Positions 1-7,020 of a stretch of DNA of 28,742 nt are shown piece by piece (positions within the stretch are counted from its first letter, which is position 1; each line of letters opens with the position of its first letter). Both the position numbers and the translations under genes were made by a program. Source of the DNA: Porphyromonas sp. (GTDB lineage: Bacteria > Bacteroidota > Bacteroidia > Bacteroidales > Porphyromonadaceae); contig JASBZK010000027.1 of NCBI GenBank assembly GCA_029983505.1, positions 1 to 28,742 of the forward strand. The letters are read 5' to 3'. The notes below the pieces were generated by a model that saw only the letters and a program-made list of their open reading frames with translations, had not been told where the DNA came from and searched no databases.

Positions 1-100
1 ATCGCATATTCCTCAGGTCTCGCCCCTTCGGGGCTGCGACCCGAGGCTGCGAGATATAGAGCTCTTCGAGCTCTCTCTCCCGTCGCCCGCTACCGCGGTC
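1..100. repeat. Hairpin-rich intergenic repeat, copy A
   Basis: This segment is repeated almost exactly, in direct orientation, at 2255-2358. It contains a nested stem: 11-19 pairs with 38-46 (one G·T pair) around an inner 5-bp stem at 22-26/30-34 with loop TTC. A second stem follows at 59-64/68-73, again with loop TTC. On the opposite strand these loops read GAA closed by a C·G pair, the GNA type known to make very stable DNA mini-hairpins. No coding potential is evident. The copy starts at the window edge, so the element may extend further left. Confidence 0.85.
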
Positions 101-237
101 TCCTCTCTATTTCCCCTTCCTCTTGAGGGTAAGGTATAATCTCTGACCCCGCCCACCGGCGGGGTCAAGGATAGGGAATGTCCGCCGTGTTCCCGGGGTG
201 CAGGCACCCCGAGCTATTGATATTTTCTCTCCAAGTG
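101..237. other. Non-coding spacer with two hairpins downstream of the ATPase gene
   Basis: The spacer between repeat copy A and the stop of the minus-strand ATPase gene carries two GC-rich hairpins. One is at 145-153/158-166 (9-bp stem, loop CACC) and one at 194-201/204-211 (8-bp stem, loop AG). The second lies just past the ATPase stop and could stop its transcript, although no clear U-tract follows. The first hairpin and the adjoining sequence around 169-180 reappear, with the stem loop inverted, near 1904-1923 and 1958-1972. This spacer therefore belongs to the same repeat neighbourhood as 1900-2360. Confidence 0.6.
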
Positions 238-1530
238 TTAAGCTTTAAGAGCCCCAAGAGGAACTACTTTGACACCATCAGGACGAGTATATGCCATTTT
301 CCCTCCAGTTAAAACAACAAGTATATCCGGCTCTCTCATTTGCATCTGAGTTTCTTTTTTATTGCGTTCCAGAATCAGTCGTTTCAACTCTAAAAGATGC
401 TCTGCGGCGTTGTCAATCTCACGACTACCCAACTTACATTCTATGAGTGCATATCTCCCATCCTCAAGGTGTAAAACTATATCTGCCTCCAGTCCGTAAC
501 GATCATGATAGTAAGACACATGACTATTGAGGTCAATGGTATATGCCTTAAGATCTCTTATACACATCTGTTCAAAAATGAAGCCAAATGTTTTCAACTG
601 AACCGAGAGAGCTTCTGGTGATAATCCCAGAAGAGCAACAGCAATGGAGGGATCACAAAATCCTCTTTTTACAGAACTTCGTATAGCTGTTTTACTACGT
701 ATGGCAGGACTCCAAGCATCGATGTTTTGTATCACAAAAAGCCTCTCAAAGGCGGTCTCATAATCCGAAAAAGTATCCATAGACAATGAAATTTCGCCCG
801 ACGAAACTACATCATCCAAAAGTGTAGTCTTCTTTGCAAGAGTTGAAATATTTCGAGCATAAGAGCGCAAGATCGCTGTCGCCGTTTTGGGGTCTCTTTG
901 TACGCCGTCTACATGTGAAACATCGTCGCTACAGATGGTTTGCACATAATTTTTAGCAGTAAGTAGTTGTGCTTTTGGTGAACGTCCGTACAGAGATGCC
1001 GGCCAGCCACCTCGAGAGGCAGTGAAGATTAAATCTTCAATGGTCATCTTAGAAGTCTTGCCATCTATGACATAATCTGGATTGTCAAAAAGCTCTTGCA
1101 ATGATACTTCTCCGGTAGATTCTTTCGACTCCCACAGGCTCATAGGATGCATTTTGAGGCGAGCAATACGCCCTGTACCAGAATGAAGAATATTTGCTCT
1201 ATCCACTGAGTTAGAGCTGGTGAGAATGAATTGCCCCGGAGATCTTCTTTCATCAACCATAATACGGACAGCATCCCATAGCACAGGGGCATCTTGCCAT
1301 TCATCTATAAGCCGTGGCGTTTCACCTTTTAATAGCAAAGAGGGTTTAGATATGGCTGTTGCAAGATACTCCTCCCTCATATCCGGATCCTGCATTTTGA
1401 TTATACTTTTGGCGAACTGCTCGGCAGTAGTTGTTTTGCCACACCACTTGGGACCCTCTATCAGGACAGCCCCAAATGCATCAAGAAGATTTTCCAGTAA
1501 GCTATCTGAATTTCTCTTTAAATATTCCAT
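238..1530 (-). CDS. AAA_14/DUF4143-type ATPase
   Basis: 430 aa from the ATG at 1530. A P-loop ATPase of the family with an AAA_14 domain followed by a DUF4143 domain, widespread in Bacteroidota and archaea and usually without an assigned role. Seen: Walker A GPKWCGKTT (26-34), a Walker B-like LIDEWQDAP (74-82), a sensor-like stretch FILTSSNS (101-108) and RIARLKMHPMSLWE near 121-134. The C-terminal part has EAD (348-350) and IECK (363-366), a D...ExK arrangement like the PD-(D/E)XK fold reported for DUF4143. A TTG nine codons upstream is in frame, but it overlaps the promoter -7 element (1555-1562), so ATG 1530 is preferred. Base composition is clearly more AT-rich than the neighbours and repeats lie on both sides, suggesting horizontal gain. 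No toxin, antitoxin or mobilisation partner lies beside it. Confidence 0.85.
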   Translation of the reverse strand: MEYLKRNSDSLLENLLDAFGAVLIEGPKWCGKTTTAEQFAKSIIKMQDPDMREEYLATAISKPSLLLKGETPRLIDEWQDAPVLWDAVRIMVDERRSPGQFILTSSNSVDRANILHSGTGRIARLKMHPMSLWESKESTGEVSLQELFDNPDYVIDGKTSKMTIEDLIFTASRGGWPASLYGRSPKAQLLTAKNYVQTICSDDVSHVDGVQRDPKTATAILRSYARNISTLAKKTTLLDDVVSSGEISLSMDTFSDYETAFERLFVIQNIDAWSPAIRSKTAIRSSVKRGFCDPSIAVALLGLSPEALSVQLKTFGFIFEQMCIRDLKAYTIDLNSHVSYYHDRYGLEADIVLHLEDGRYALIECKLGSREIDNAAEHLLELKRLILERNKKETQMQMREPDILVVLTGGKMAYTRPDGVKVVPLGALKA

Positions 1531-1554
1531 AAATAATATGTTGAATGGTTTCCG

Positions 1555-1585
1555 CAAATATACCGAATGCTATTGATTTTTCAAA
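1555..1585 (-). promoter_or_regulatory. Bacteroidota sigma-A type promoter for the ATPase gene
   Basis: Reading the minus strand, TTTG (1585-1582) is followed by exactly 19 bases and then TATATTTG (1562-1555). This matches the Bacteroidota consensus TTTG-N19-TAnnTTTG. Transcription should start about 5-7 bases further on, giving a leader of roughly 20 nt before the ATG at 1530. This supports the ATG over the upstream TTG as the start codon. Confidence 0.75.
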
Positions 1586-1602
1586 AGGTGTTCGGTTCTT
1601 TT

Positions 1603-1671
1603 GTGGTGTTTTAATCTGTGTTTTTGTGGTGTTTTATTCGGTGTTTTTGTGGAGTTTTATTCGGTGTTTTT
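1603..1671. repeat. Tandem repeat, three 23-bp units (AT-rich array)
   Basis: Three contiguous 23-bp units at 1603-1625, 1626-1648 and 1649-1671 differ from each other at only a few positions. A fourth, broken unit begins at 1672. Each unit is GTGG(T/A)GTTTT... ending in a T run. On the minus strand each unit contains ACACCGAA (ACACAGAT in the first). The period equals that of the GGTACAGACCGA arrays elsewhere in this window. The array begins about 18 bp upstream of the ATPase promoter -33 element. No convincing reading frame covers it. Confidence 0.85.
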
Positions 1672-2090
1672 GTGGAGATCTGTTTTTTCTGCCGACCATT
1701 TCTATTCATATATTCGGTGTTCTGATTCTTTTGAATCCGAATGGGGTGTTGGTATGTTCGGATTTGATGCAGCAACAGTTCTTGCTGCTTTACCGTATGG
1801 ACGAGACATTGCCTTGGCTCTCCGTCCGGTGCACAAATAACCGATAGGCGCCACTCAGTAGGTATCTCCGCCCCGCGCGCAGATCCCTGATAACCCCTCT
1901 CCGACCCCGCCGGTGGGCGGGGTTGGATCTAAATAGCCCCCCCTGTCGCCGTGAGGCGATAGGGGGAATGTCGCGTCCCTATCCCCCTCCACGACCCCTC
2001 CCCCTCGGCGGGGTCGAATATTATTATTCGGCATATAGGAGGCACAGGCCGTGGCTTGTGCAAAGGACGCAGGTCTGTTTTCCGCACGCA
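1672..2090. other. Gene-free region with GC-rich hairpins
   Basis: No supportable gene is present. From about 1900 the sequence becomes GC-rich and forms successive hairpins: 1904-1911/1916-1923 (loop GGTG), 1939-1950/1955-1966 (12 bp with one G·T pair, loop GTGA), an imperfect stem around 1992-2016, and 2042-2050/2053-2061 (one G·T pair, loop GT). The last resembles the palindrome at 2478-2497. Several modules match those at 145-185 in changed order. A short frame around 1753-1840 has no recognisable similarity and is not called. Confidence 0.6.
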
Positions 2091-2327
2091 GTAGCTCGGA
2101 GAGCTACAATTCAGAGAGCCTCAGGTCGCAGCCCCGGAGGGGCGAGACCTGAGGAAAGGAGGCGCATCAAACGGGCAGAGGGTCGAAGACCCTCACCTCA
2201 CTTGTCCTTTTCTGCCAAGAATTGAGGGTCTTCGACCCTCGAGGAAATATCGTTATCGCATATTCCTCAGGTCTCGCCCCTTCGGGGCTGCGACCCGAGG
2301 CTGCGAGATGTAGAGCTCTTCGAGCTC
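2091..2327. repeat. Composite palindromic element centred near 2209
   Basis: Hairpins are arranged in mirror pairs about one axis. The stem 2091-2107 (loop GGA) mirrors 2313-2327 (loop TTC). The nested stem 2119-2154 (outer 9 bp, inner GCCCC/GGGGC, loop GGA) mirrors 2265-2300 (loop TTC). The stem 2178-2194 (loop GAA) mirrors 2224-2240 (loop TTC). All three pairs share a midpoint of 2209-2209.5. Each hairpin is therefore present once in each orientation, and on one strand every loop is GNA closed by C·G. The right arm continues into repeat copy B. No transposase is present, so this could be a MITE-like or REP-like element. Confidence 0.75.
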
Positions 2328-2358
2328 TCCCTCCCTCCCGTCGCCCGCTACCGCGGTC
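2255..2358. repeat. Hairpin-rich intergenic repeat, copy B
   Basis: Direct repeat of 1-100, near-identical apart from one substitution near the 5' third and four extra bases in the pyrimidine run after the GAGCTC stem. It contains the nested stem 2265-2300 and the stem 2313-2318/2322-2327, both with TTC loops. Copies A and B lie on either side of the low-GC ATPase gene. The 5' two thirds of this copy is also the right arm of the composite palindrome centred at 2209. Confidence 0.85.
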
Positions 2359-2541
2359 TTTCGCCTCTAACAAGGCTCTTCATTTCGCGACTTCTGCACA
2401 GGCCACGCCCTGCACCTCTTTTCCTTTACGCCCTGCTCCTTTTTTCACTACTGATTACAAACTGCTAACTGCTGACTGCACAGGCCACGGCCTGTGCCTC
2501 CTCTCTTTGCGGGGCAAAAAATGAGCTTTTGGCGGAAAACG
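2359..2541. other. Spacer with REP-like palindromes upstream of tRNA-Gly
   Basis: The spacer holds a near-perfect palindrome at 2478-2497 (GCACAGGCC/GGCCTGTGC, loop AC). A degraded copy begins at 2396, and a G·T-paired relative lies at 2042-2061. A short run rich in CTGCTAACTGCTGACTGC precedes the palindrome; a similar ACTGCTGACTGCT lies just upstream of the promoter at 21952. No gene is visible. Confidence 0.55.
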
Positions 2542-2572
2542 TTTGGCGGAATCAAAATAGTTTGTATCTTTG
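2542..2572 (+). promoter_or_regulatory. Bacteroidota promoter of tRNA-Gly
   Basis: TTTG at 2542-2545, a 19-base spacer, then TATCTTTG at 2565-2572 match the TTTG-N19-TAnnTTTG consensus exactly. The tRNA begins 26 bases after the -7 element. The -33 context TTTGGCGGAATC closely resembles TTTGGCGGTATC in the promoter of the threonine aldolase gene at 21952. Confidence 0.8.
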
Positions 2573-2597
2573 CATCACGTTTGAAAAGAAGGCAAAC

Positions 2598-2670
2598 GCG
2601 GAAGTAGCTCAGTTGGTAGAGCACAACCTTGCCAAGGTTGGGGTCGCGGGTTCGAGTCCCGTCTTCCGCT
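2598..2670 (+). tRNA. tRNA-Gly (anticodon GCC)
   Basis: A complete 73-nt cloverleaf: acceptor stem GCGGAAG/CTTCCGC, D-arm with GCTC...GAGC, anticodon stem CAACC/GGTTG with anticodon GCC at 2631-2633, and a T-arm with GCGGG TTCGAGT CCCGT. The discriminator base is T at 2670 and no CCA is encoded. It has its own promoter at 2542-2572 and a terminator directly after it, so it appears to be a single-gene transcription unit. No second copy of its 3' end is seen nearby, so there is no sign of tRNA-targeted integration within the window. Confidence 0.97.
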
Positions 2671-2684
2671 CTGTTTGAAAGATG

Positions 2685-2730
2685 AAAAACTCCGGATGTT
2701 CTTCGGCGAAGAGCGTCCGGAGTTTTTCTT
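2685..2730 (+). terminator. Rho-independent terminator after tRNA-Gly
   Basis: A 12-bp stem AAAAACTCCGGA/TCCGGAGTTTTT (2685-2696 with 2716-2727) encloses a smaller GTTCTTCGGC-type stem and runs into a T-rich tail. It lies 14 bases past the tRNA end. Confidence 0.85.
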
Positions 2731-2756
2731 TTGCCATTGGGGTCAGAGTAAAAGGA

Positions 2757-2848
2757 GATACAGGCCAAAATACTTTTGAGACACAGACCGGAATGTTTTC
2801 GAGACACAGACAGGGAAGAAGTCGAGATACAGACCAAGAAAAAGCCAC
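2757..2848. repeat. 23-bp-period intergenic array, four units
   Basis: Units start at 2757, 2780, 2803 and 2826. Each begins GATACAG or GACACAG and carries a version of the core GACACAGACCG, while the 3' half of the unit varies. The period is exactly 23 bp. This is one of five arrays with the same core and period in this window. It fills the gap between the tRNA terminator and the promoter of the DUF4837 gene. Confidence 0.8.
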
Positions 2849-2910
2849 CCGTAGGACGGACATTGATGCCGGGGTGCGGAGGGACGGAGCCGGAATTGCA
2901 GAGAAATTGC

Positions 2911-2918
2911 TACTTTTG
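2911..2918 (+). promoter_or_regulatory. Probable promoter -7 element of the DUF4837-pdxA operon
   Basis: TACTTTTG fits the Bacteroidota -7 pattern TAnnTTTG and lies 78 bases before the ATG at 2997. No TTTG is found at the expected -33 spacing, so the call rests on the -7 box and on position alone. Confidence 0.45.
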
Positions 2919-2996
2919 TACTGAGACCTCCGAATGAGGTTTCTTAAAACTTGGGGGTTGTGGACGATCCGCAACACCGGATGCTTGTTTCAAGGT

Positions 2997-4061
2997 ATGA
3001 AGAAGATTACTACATTAGGAGTCGCATTGGCTCTTTTGGTCTCCGTCTTTGTTTCCTCTTGCGGAGGTCAGAAGGAGTCCAATCCGTTTGGAGCCACGGG
3101 GGCACCGTCGTCGTTGGTCGTCGTATTGCCCGACAGCCTCTTTAATGCGTCCGTCAAGGACTCCGTGCGGGCGGCTTTTGCCTCGCCTGTTTTTGTCCTG
3201 CCTCAGGTCGAGCCGATGCAGGATGTGATGTTCACGCCGGAGAGCAAGTTTACTTCGATGTTCAGTGCGATGCGCAACATCCTGATGGTAACGGTGGATC
3301 CGGCTTTGTACACCCGCCCGTCGGTGAATGTGGTTAGAGACCATTTCGCGACGGGGCAGGTCATTTTGCATGCCCGCTCAGAGAGCTTGGAATCCCTGTA
3401 CACTCTTCTAAGGGTGCGGGGGAAGCAGCTCAGCAAATTTCTCTACAAAGAGGAAATAAAGCGCTGGGGAGACATCTTGGAGGGGACTTATTCGAGCAAG
3501 TTTGCCAAAGTCGTGGAAGACTCCATCGGGGGCGTGACGATCAATGTCCCGGCGGAGATGGATTACATCGAGACCGGGAAAGACTTCGTCTGGACCTCCA
3601 ATATGGACCAGCGTAAGCGGATGGACATCGTGGTCTACACGTTCCCTTACAGAGACAAAAATACGTTTACCGTAGACTACTTGATTCACAAACGTGACTC
3701 CGTTATGGCGGCTAACGTCAAGGGACAGTACGAGGGGAGCTATATGTCAACGGAGAAGGGGGTAAAGCCCTCTTTTGACGGGTTTGAAGACCGGGGTGCC
3801 TATACGGCCGAAGTACGCGGCTTGTGGGTGATGGAAGGCGATATGATGGGGGGACCTTTTGTGATGCACGCCGTCGTCGATAGCGGAGGCAAGCGTGTCG
3901 TGGTTTGTGAAGCTTTCGTCTACGCTCCCGGAGAAAAGAAGCGGAACCTTCTGCTCTATCCCGAGGCAGCGCTCTGGACGATGAGGCCTGCGGGATCCGA
4001 CTTTAAGACCCACACATTTGGGGAGGCAGCAAAGGACAGTATCCCTCCCGAAAACGATTAA
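2997..4061 (+). CDS. DUF4837 family lipoprotein
   Basis: 354 aa from the ATG at 2997. An upstream in-frame start at 2934 would put 21 residues in front of the signal peptide and is rejected. The N-terminus is a lipoprotein signal: MKK, a hydrophobic stretch (about 5-19), then lipobox VSSC with Cys22 followed by GG, so the mature protein should be anchored to a membrane, probably facing the periplasm. The rest is soluble with no recognised catalytic motif. The overall pattern and the position directly upstream of pdxA fit the DUF4837 lipoproteins of Bacteroidota, whose function is unknown. It is the first gene of a likely operon with pdxA (9-base gap), the lipid kinase and engB. Confident about the lipoprotein, less so about the family name. 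Confidence 0.8.
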   Translation: MKKITTLGVALALLVSVFVSSCGGQKESNPFGATGAPSSLVVVLPDSLFNASVKDSVRAAFASPVFVLPQVEPMQDVMFTPESKFTSMFSAMRNILMVTVDPALYTRPSVNVVRDHFATGQVILHARSESLESLYTLLRVRGKQLSKFLYKEEIKRWGDILEGTYSSKFAKVVEDSIGGVTINVPAEMDYIETGKDFVWTSNMDQRKRMDIVVYTFPYRDKNTFTVDYLIHKRDSVMAANVKGQYEGSYMSTEKGVKPSFDGFEDRGAYTAEVRGLWVMEGDMMGGPFVMHAVVDSGGKRVVVCEAFVYAPGEKKRNLLLYPEAALWTMRPAGSDFKTHTFGEAAKDSIPPEND

Positions 4062-4070
4062 GCACGATTT

Positions 4071-5177
4071 ATGTCTGATTCGCTATATAAGATAGGTCTC
4101 ACGCACGGCGACTTCAACGGCGTAGGCTATGAGGTGATCCTGAAAACCCTTTCGGACGAACGAATGGGCGAGCTTTTTGTGCCGATCGTCTACGGGGTCA
4201 AGCACCTTTTTGAGTACTATAAGCGGCTGCTCGAAATAGAGATACCGCTGCCTGTACACGTGATCCGGACACCACAGGATGCCCGCCCCGGCACCGTGTC
4301 CATCATCGAGTGCGGACGGGGACGGGACGAGAGGCCGGACCTCACTCCCGGCACGCCCTCAAGGGAGAGCGGACTCCATGCCGTGCTTGCCCTCGAGAGA
4401 GCCCGTGCGGATCTTGATGCCGGTCTTCTGGACGGGGTGGTCACTGCGCCAATTCACAAAGAGACGGCACACGGGGTGACGCTCTCGGACGGTGTGGAGG
4501 TCTTCCCGGAGGGGCATACGGAGTTTTTTGCACACACCCATCCGGAGGAGAAGCCAATGATGCTCTTCACCAATCGCACCGGACTCCAAGTCGGTCTTCT
4601 GACCATACATATCCCCCTCTCCGAAGTGTCCGCTGCCGTGACGCGGGAGGGTATCATCAACGCTGCACGGAGATTGGAGCGGATCCTGAAAGTGGACTTT
4701 GCGGTAGACAAGCCCCGCATAGCCCTTCTCGGCCTCAATCCTCATGCGGGCGAAAACGGTCTCATAGGGATGGAGGAGGAGCAGGTACTGAAGCCTGCCG
4801 TGAAGGACTTGTGGGAGACCGGAATGCTGTTCTTCGGGCCATATCCCGCTGACGGGTTCTGGGGGAATGCTGCCTGGCAGAAGTTTGACGGCGTGCTGGC
4901 ACTCTACCACGACCAAGGTTTGATCCCGTTTAAGATGATGGCGATGAATGAGGGGGTGAATGTCACTGCCGGTCTCTCTGTGGTCCGTACTTCGCCCGAT
5001 CACGGCACTGCTTTCGATATCGCAGGAAAAGGGGTGGCAGACCCGGGATCTTTCAGGGCTGCGGTTTACCAAGCCATCGATATCTTGGATAAGAGGAAAG
5101 ATTATGCGGAGCATACGTCGAATCCTCTTCCGCTTAATGCAGGTCACAGACGCAGAGAGGGGAGGGAGTTTGACTGA
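4071..5177 (+). CDS. pdxA: 4-hydroxythreonine-4-phosphate dehydrogenase PdxA
   Basis: 368 aa. NAD-dependent oxidation and decarboxylation of 4-phosphohydroxy-L-threonine in the DXP-dependent pyridoxal phosphate pathway, before PdxJ condensation; cytoplasmic and metal dependent. Visible motifs: THGDFNGVGYE (11-21), APIHKE (126-131), GHTEFFA (148-154), HIPLSEV (180-186), LNPHAGENG (222-230), GPYPADGFW (256-264), LYHDQGLIPFK (278-288) and RTSPDHGTAFDIAGKG (306-321). His180, His225 and His280 match the three metal-binding histidines of the E. coli enzyme. It is some 40 residues longer than the E. coli protein, mostly from an insert around 75-105 and a basic C-terminal tail. It follows the DUF4837 gene by 9 bases. 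Confidence 0.97.
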   Translation: MSDSLYKIGLTHGDFNGVGYEVILKTLSDERMGELFVPIVYGVKHLFEYYKRLLEIEIPLPVHVIRTPQDARPGTVSIIECGRGRDERPDLTPGTPSRESGLHAVLALERARADLDAGLLDGVVTAPIHKETAHGVTLSDGVEVFPEGHTEFFAHTHPEEKPMMLFTNRTGLQVGLLTIHIPLSEVSAAVTREGIINAARRLERILKVDFAVDKPRIALLGLNPHAGENGLIGMEEEQVLKPAVKDLWETGMLFFGPYPADGFWGNAAWQKFDGVLALYHDQGLIPFKMMAMNEGVNVTAGLSVVRTSPDHGTAFDIAGKGVADPGSFRAAVYQAIDILDKRKDYAEHTSNPLPLNAGHRRREGREFD

Positions 5178-5254
5178 CGTCTTGATTCTCCGACCTCCTA
5201 ATGCCAAACAGATTTCTTCCTTTAGTGCCAACGAACAACTAATCGGGATATGCC

Positions 5255-6238
5255 ATGAAGTATCTGCTTATCGTAAATCCGGTCTCCGGACCGAAAAATA
5301 ATGCCGAGAAGATTGTACCGGGCATCGTCAGTCGGATCGAAGCTGCCGGACACTCTGTGGAATCAAAGATCACCCGTAAGCCGGGCGAAGGCAGCCTCTT
5401 GGCCAAAGAGGCACTCTCCTCGGACTATGATGCGGTCATCGCTTGCGGAGGAGACGGGACGGTGAATGAAATAGCCCTCGCACTCCTCGGATCCAAGATG
5501 CCGCTCTGCATCCTGCCCAATGGCTCCGGAAACGGTCTGGCACGCGAGCTGCGCATCCCGATGGCTCCGGATAAGGCCGTGGACGTGATGCTGCGAAACG
5601 AGACCATGCGGATCGACACCTGCACGTGCAACGGTGAACCGTTCTTGGTGACCTGCGGCATCGGGTTTGACGGGAAAGTGACGGAGAAGTTCTCCAAGAC
5701 CGAGGGACGCGGTGTGGTAAACTACATCAGCGGATCGGTCTCCTCCTACCTCGATTATGTCTCCGGAGACTATACGGTAACCGTCGACGGCATAGACCAC
5801 AGTACGAAGGCCTTTTTGGTCGCCGTCGGCAATGCGTCGCAGTACGGGAATAACGCCTACATAGCCCCGACGGCAAGTATGGATGACGGGCTTCTGAACG
5901 TCACGATAATCAAAGATTTCCCCAAGGACGAGGGCGGTGCCATCGCTTTTCAGCTCTTCAGCGGAGACCTTGAGGAGAATAAGTACACGGAGCTTTACGA
6001 GGGAAAGGATATCGTGATATCCGCCGGTGAACCGATGCTGTACCACATCGACGGAGAACCGCGTGAGGCGACCAAAAAGTTGCACATCCAAGTCATACCG
6101 GACAATCTCACCGTTTGCACGGGAAGGGAGGAGGATCGAGAGAAGAATATCTTCGACTTCTTTAACGGCATATCCTCCGCTTTCCGCAAAATAGATGACG
6201 ATATCCGCTCTTTCTTTAACCCCGAATCCCCAAAATAA
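5255..6238 (+). CDS. Diacylglycerol kinase family lipid kinase (YegS/DgkB type)
   Basis: 327 aa, soluble. The N-terminal catalytic domain has NPVSGPKNN (8-16), the nucleotide-binding GGDGT (65-69) and PNGSGNGLAREL (88-99). The C-terminal half has the YHIDGEP signature typical of this family. It should transfer phosphate from ATP to diacylglycerol or a related lipid (sphingosine-like lipids are possible in Bacteroidota); the substrate cannot be read from sequence. A C-terminal charged extension of about 40 residues, IFDFFNGISSAFRKIDDDIR, may be an amphipathic membrane-contact helix. It lies 77 bases after pdxA and 13 before engB, so co-transcription is likely. Confidence 0.9.
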   Translation: MKYLLIVNPVSGPKNNAEKIVPGIVSRIEAAGHSVESKITRKPGEGSLLAKEALSSDYDAVIACGGDGTVNEIALALLGSKMPLCILPNGSGNGLARELRIPMAPDKAVDVMLRNETMRIDTCTCNGEPFLVTCGIGFDGKVTEKFSKTEGRGVVNYISGSVSSYLDYVSGDYTVTVDGIDHSTKAFLVAVGNASQYGNNAYIAPTASMDDGLLNVTIIKDFPKDEGGAIAFQLFSGDLEENKYTELYEGKDIVISAGEPMLYHIDGEPREATKKLHIQVIPDNLTVCTGREEDREKNIFDFFNGISSAFRKIDDDIRSFFNPESPK

Positions 6239-6251
6239 TCGATCTGAAGAT

Positions 6252-6854
6252 ATGGAGATTAAATCGGCTGTTTTCTCCAAAAGCAGCTCCATGCTCGACG
6301 AATGTCCCAAGGACGGACGTCTCGAATTTGCGTTCATAGGACGGTCAAATGTCGGCAAGTCGTCGCTCATCAATATGCTCACGAGGCAAAAAGACCTTGC
6401 CAAGACCTCCCAAACGCCGGGTAAGACCCAACTCATCAATCACTTCCTCATCAACGAGGAATTTTACATCGTCGACTTGCCGGGGTACGGTTATGCCAAA
6501 GCTCCCAAGAAAGTCCAGGACGACTTGGCGCGCATCATCTCCGAGTACACGCTCAGGCGCGAGGAGATGGCGTGCCTCTTTATCCTCATCGACATCCGCC
6601 ATGCGCCGATGGTCATCGACCTCGACTTTATTCACGATATGGGCGAGAATGGGGTGCCTTTTGCGCTCGTTTTCACGAAGAGCGACAAGGTGTCTCCCAC
6701 TGCTGCAGGGCGCAACGTCGATGCCTACCTGGAGAAGCTCTCCGAGACTTGGGAGGAGCTGCCGCCTTACTTCATTACTTCCTCGGAGAAAAAAGAAGGG
6801 CGGGAGGAACTTCTGGACTACATCGGCGACATCATCTCCGACGATATAAAGTAG
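6252..6854 (+). CDS. engB: Ribosome biogenesis GTP-binding protein EngB/YsxC (YihA)
   Basis: 200 aa from the ATG at 6252. A longer in-frame start at 6195 would overlap the lipid kinase and add a non-conserved leader. A TRAFAC-class GTPase needed for assembly of the large ribosomal subunit. All G motifs are present: G1 GRSNVGKS (30-37), G2 in TSQTPGKTQ (52-60), G3 DLPGYGYAK (75-83), G4 TKSD (142-145) and G5 TSS (176-178). The length is typical of the family. It is the last gene of the DUF4837-pdxA-lipid kinase-engB run; its stop TAG (6852-6854) abuts a promoter-like TATCTTTG. Confidence 0.96.
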   Translation: MEIKSAVFSKSSSMLDECPKDGRLEFAFIGRSNVGKSSLINMLTRQKDLAKTSQTPGKTQLINHFLINEEFYIVDLPGYGYAKAPKKVQDDLARIISEYTLRREEMACLFILIDIRHAPMVIDLDFIHDMGENGVPFALVFTKSDKVSPTAAGRNVDAYLEKLSETWEELPPYFITSSEKKEGREELLDYIGDIISDDIK

Positions 6855-6862
6855 TATCTTTG
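6855..6862 (+). promoter_or_regulatory. Possible promoter -7 element for the four-gene cassette
   Basis: TATCTTTG fits TAnnTTTG and starts directly after the engB stop codon. No TTTG is present at the expected -33 distance. If it is used, the transcript would have a leader of about 280 nt containing the 23-bp array at 6929-7020. No better candidate is seen closer to the ATG at 7145. Confidence 0.3.
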
Positions 6863-6928
6863 GGCGGTACGTCAGCGGGAAAATGAGAATGGAGAAAGAA
6901 CGGTGTGTCCCATCCCTCGGTCAAACGA

Positions 6929-7020
6929 GACCCGTACCGAGAAGATCGCGAGATATTGGGTCTCCTTTCCTTGAGACATTGGGTCTCGTTCCCGCGAGAT
7001 ACGTACCAAAAACCGGGTCG
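6929..7020. repeat. 23-bp-period intergenic array, four units
   Basis: Units start at 6929, 6952, 6975 and 6998. The first and last carry GACCCGTACCGA and GATACGTACCAA. The two middle units carry GATATTGGGTCTC and GACATTGGGTCTC, in which the GACC half-site appears in inverted form (GGTC). The period is exactly 23 bp. The array occupies the gap between engB and the membrane-protein gene at 7145; otherwise this 290-base gap shows no gene. Confidence 0.8.

Noticed and set aside
1545..1847. Overlapping plus-strand reading frames over the AT-rich tandem array
   Set aside because: They are translations of the 23-bp repeat and of low-complexity sequence; no domain, start context or similarity supports a gene. 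A short piece (1753-1840) could be a gene remnant but is too short to judge.
1923..2524. Reading frames across the hairpin repeats
   Set aside because: Frames of about 100 codons arise from GC-rich palindromes (repeating Arg/Pro/Gly) and mirror each other in both orientations.
2598..2670. tRNA-Gly as an attachment site for an integrated element
   Set aside because: No second copy of the tRNA 3' end and no integrase is seen in the window.
2448..2977. Reading frames across tRNA-Gly and its flanks on both strands
   Set aside because: They run through the tRNA, its terminator and the repeat array, so they are not coding.
5178..5254. Riboswitch or promoter between pdxA and the lipid kinase gene
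   Set aside because: The 77-base gap has no TAnnTTTG box at a plausible position and no stable stem, so it is treated as an ordinary operon spacer.
6349..6849. Ser/Arg-rich alternate frame of 166 codons inside engB
   Set aside because: It is the +1 shadow of engB; composition is extreme and the engB frame has all G motifs.
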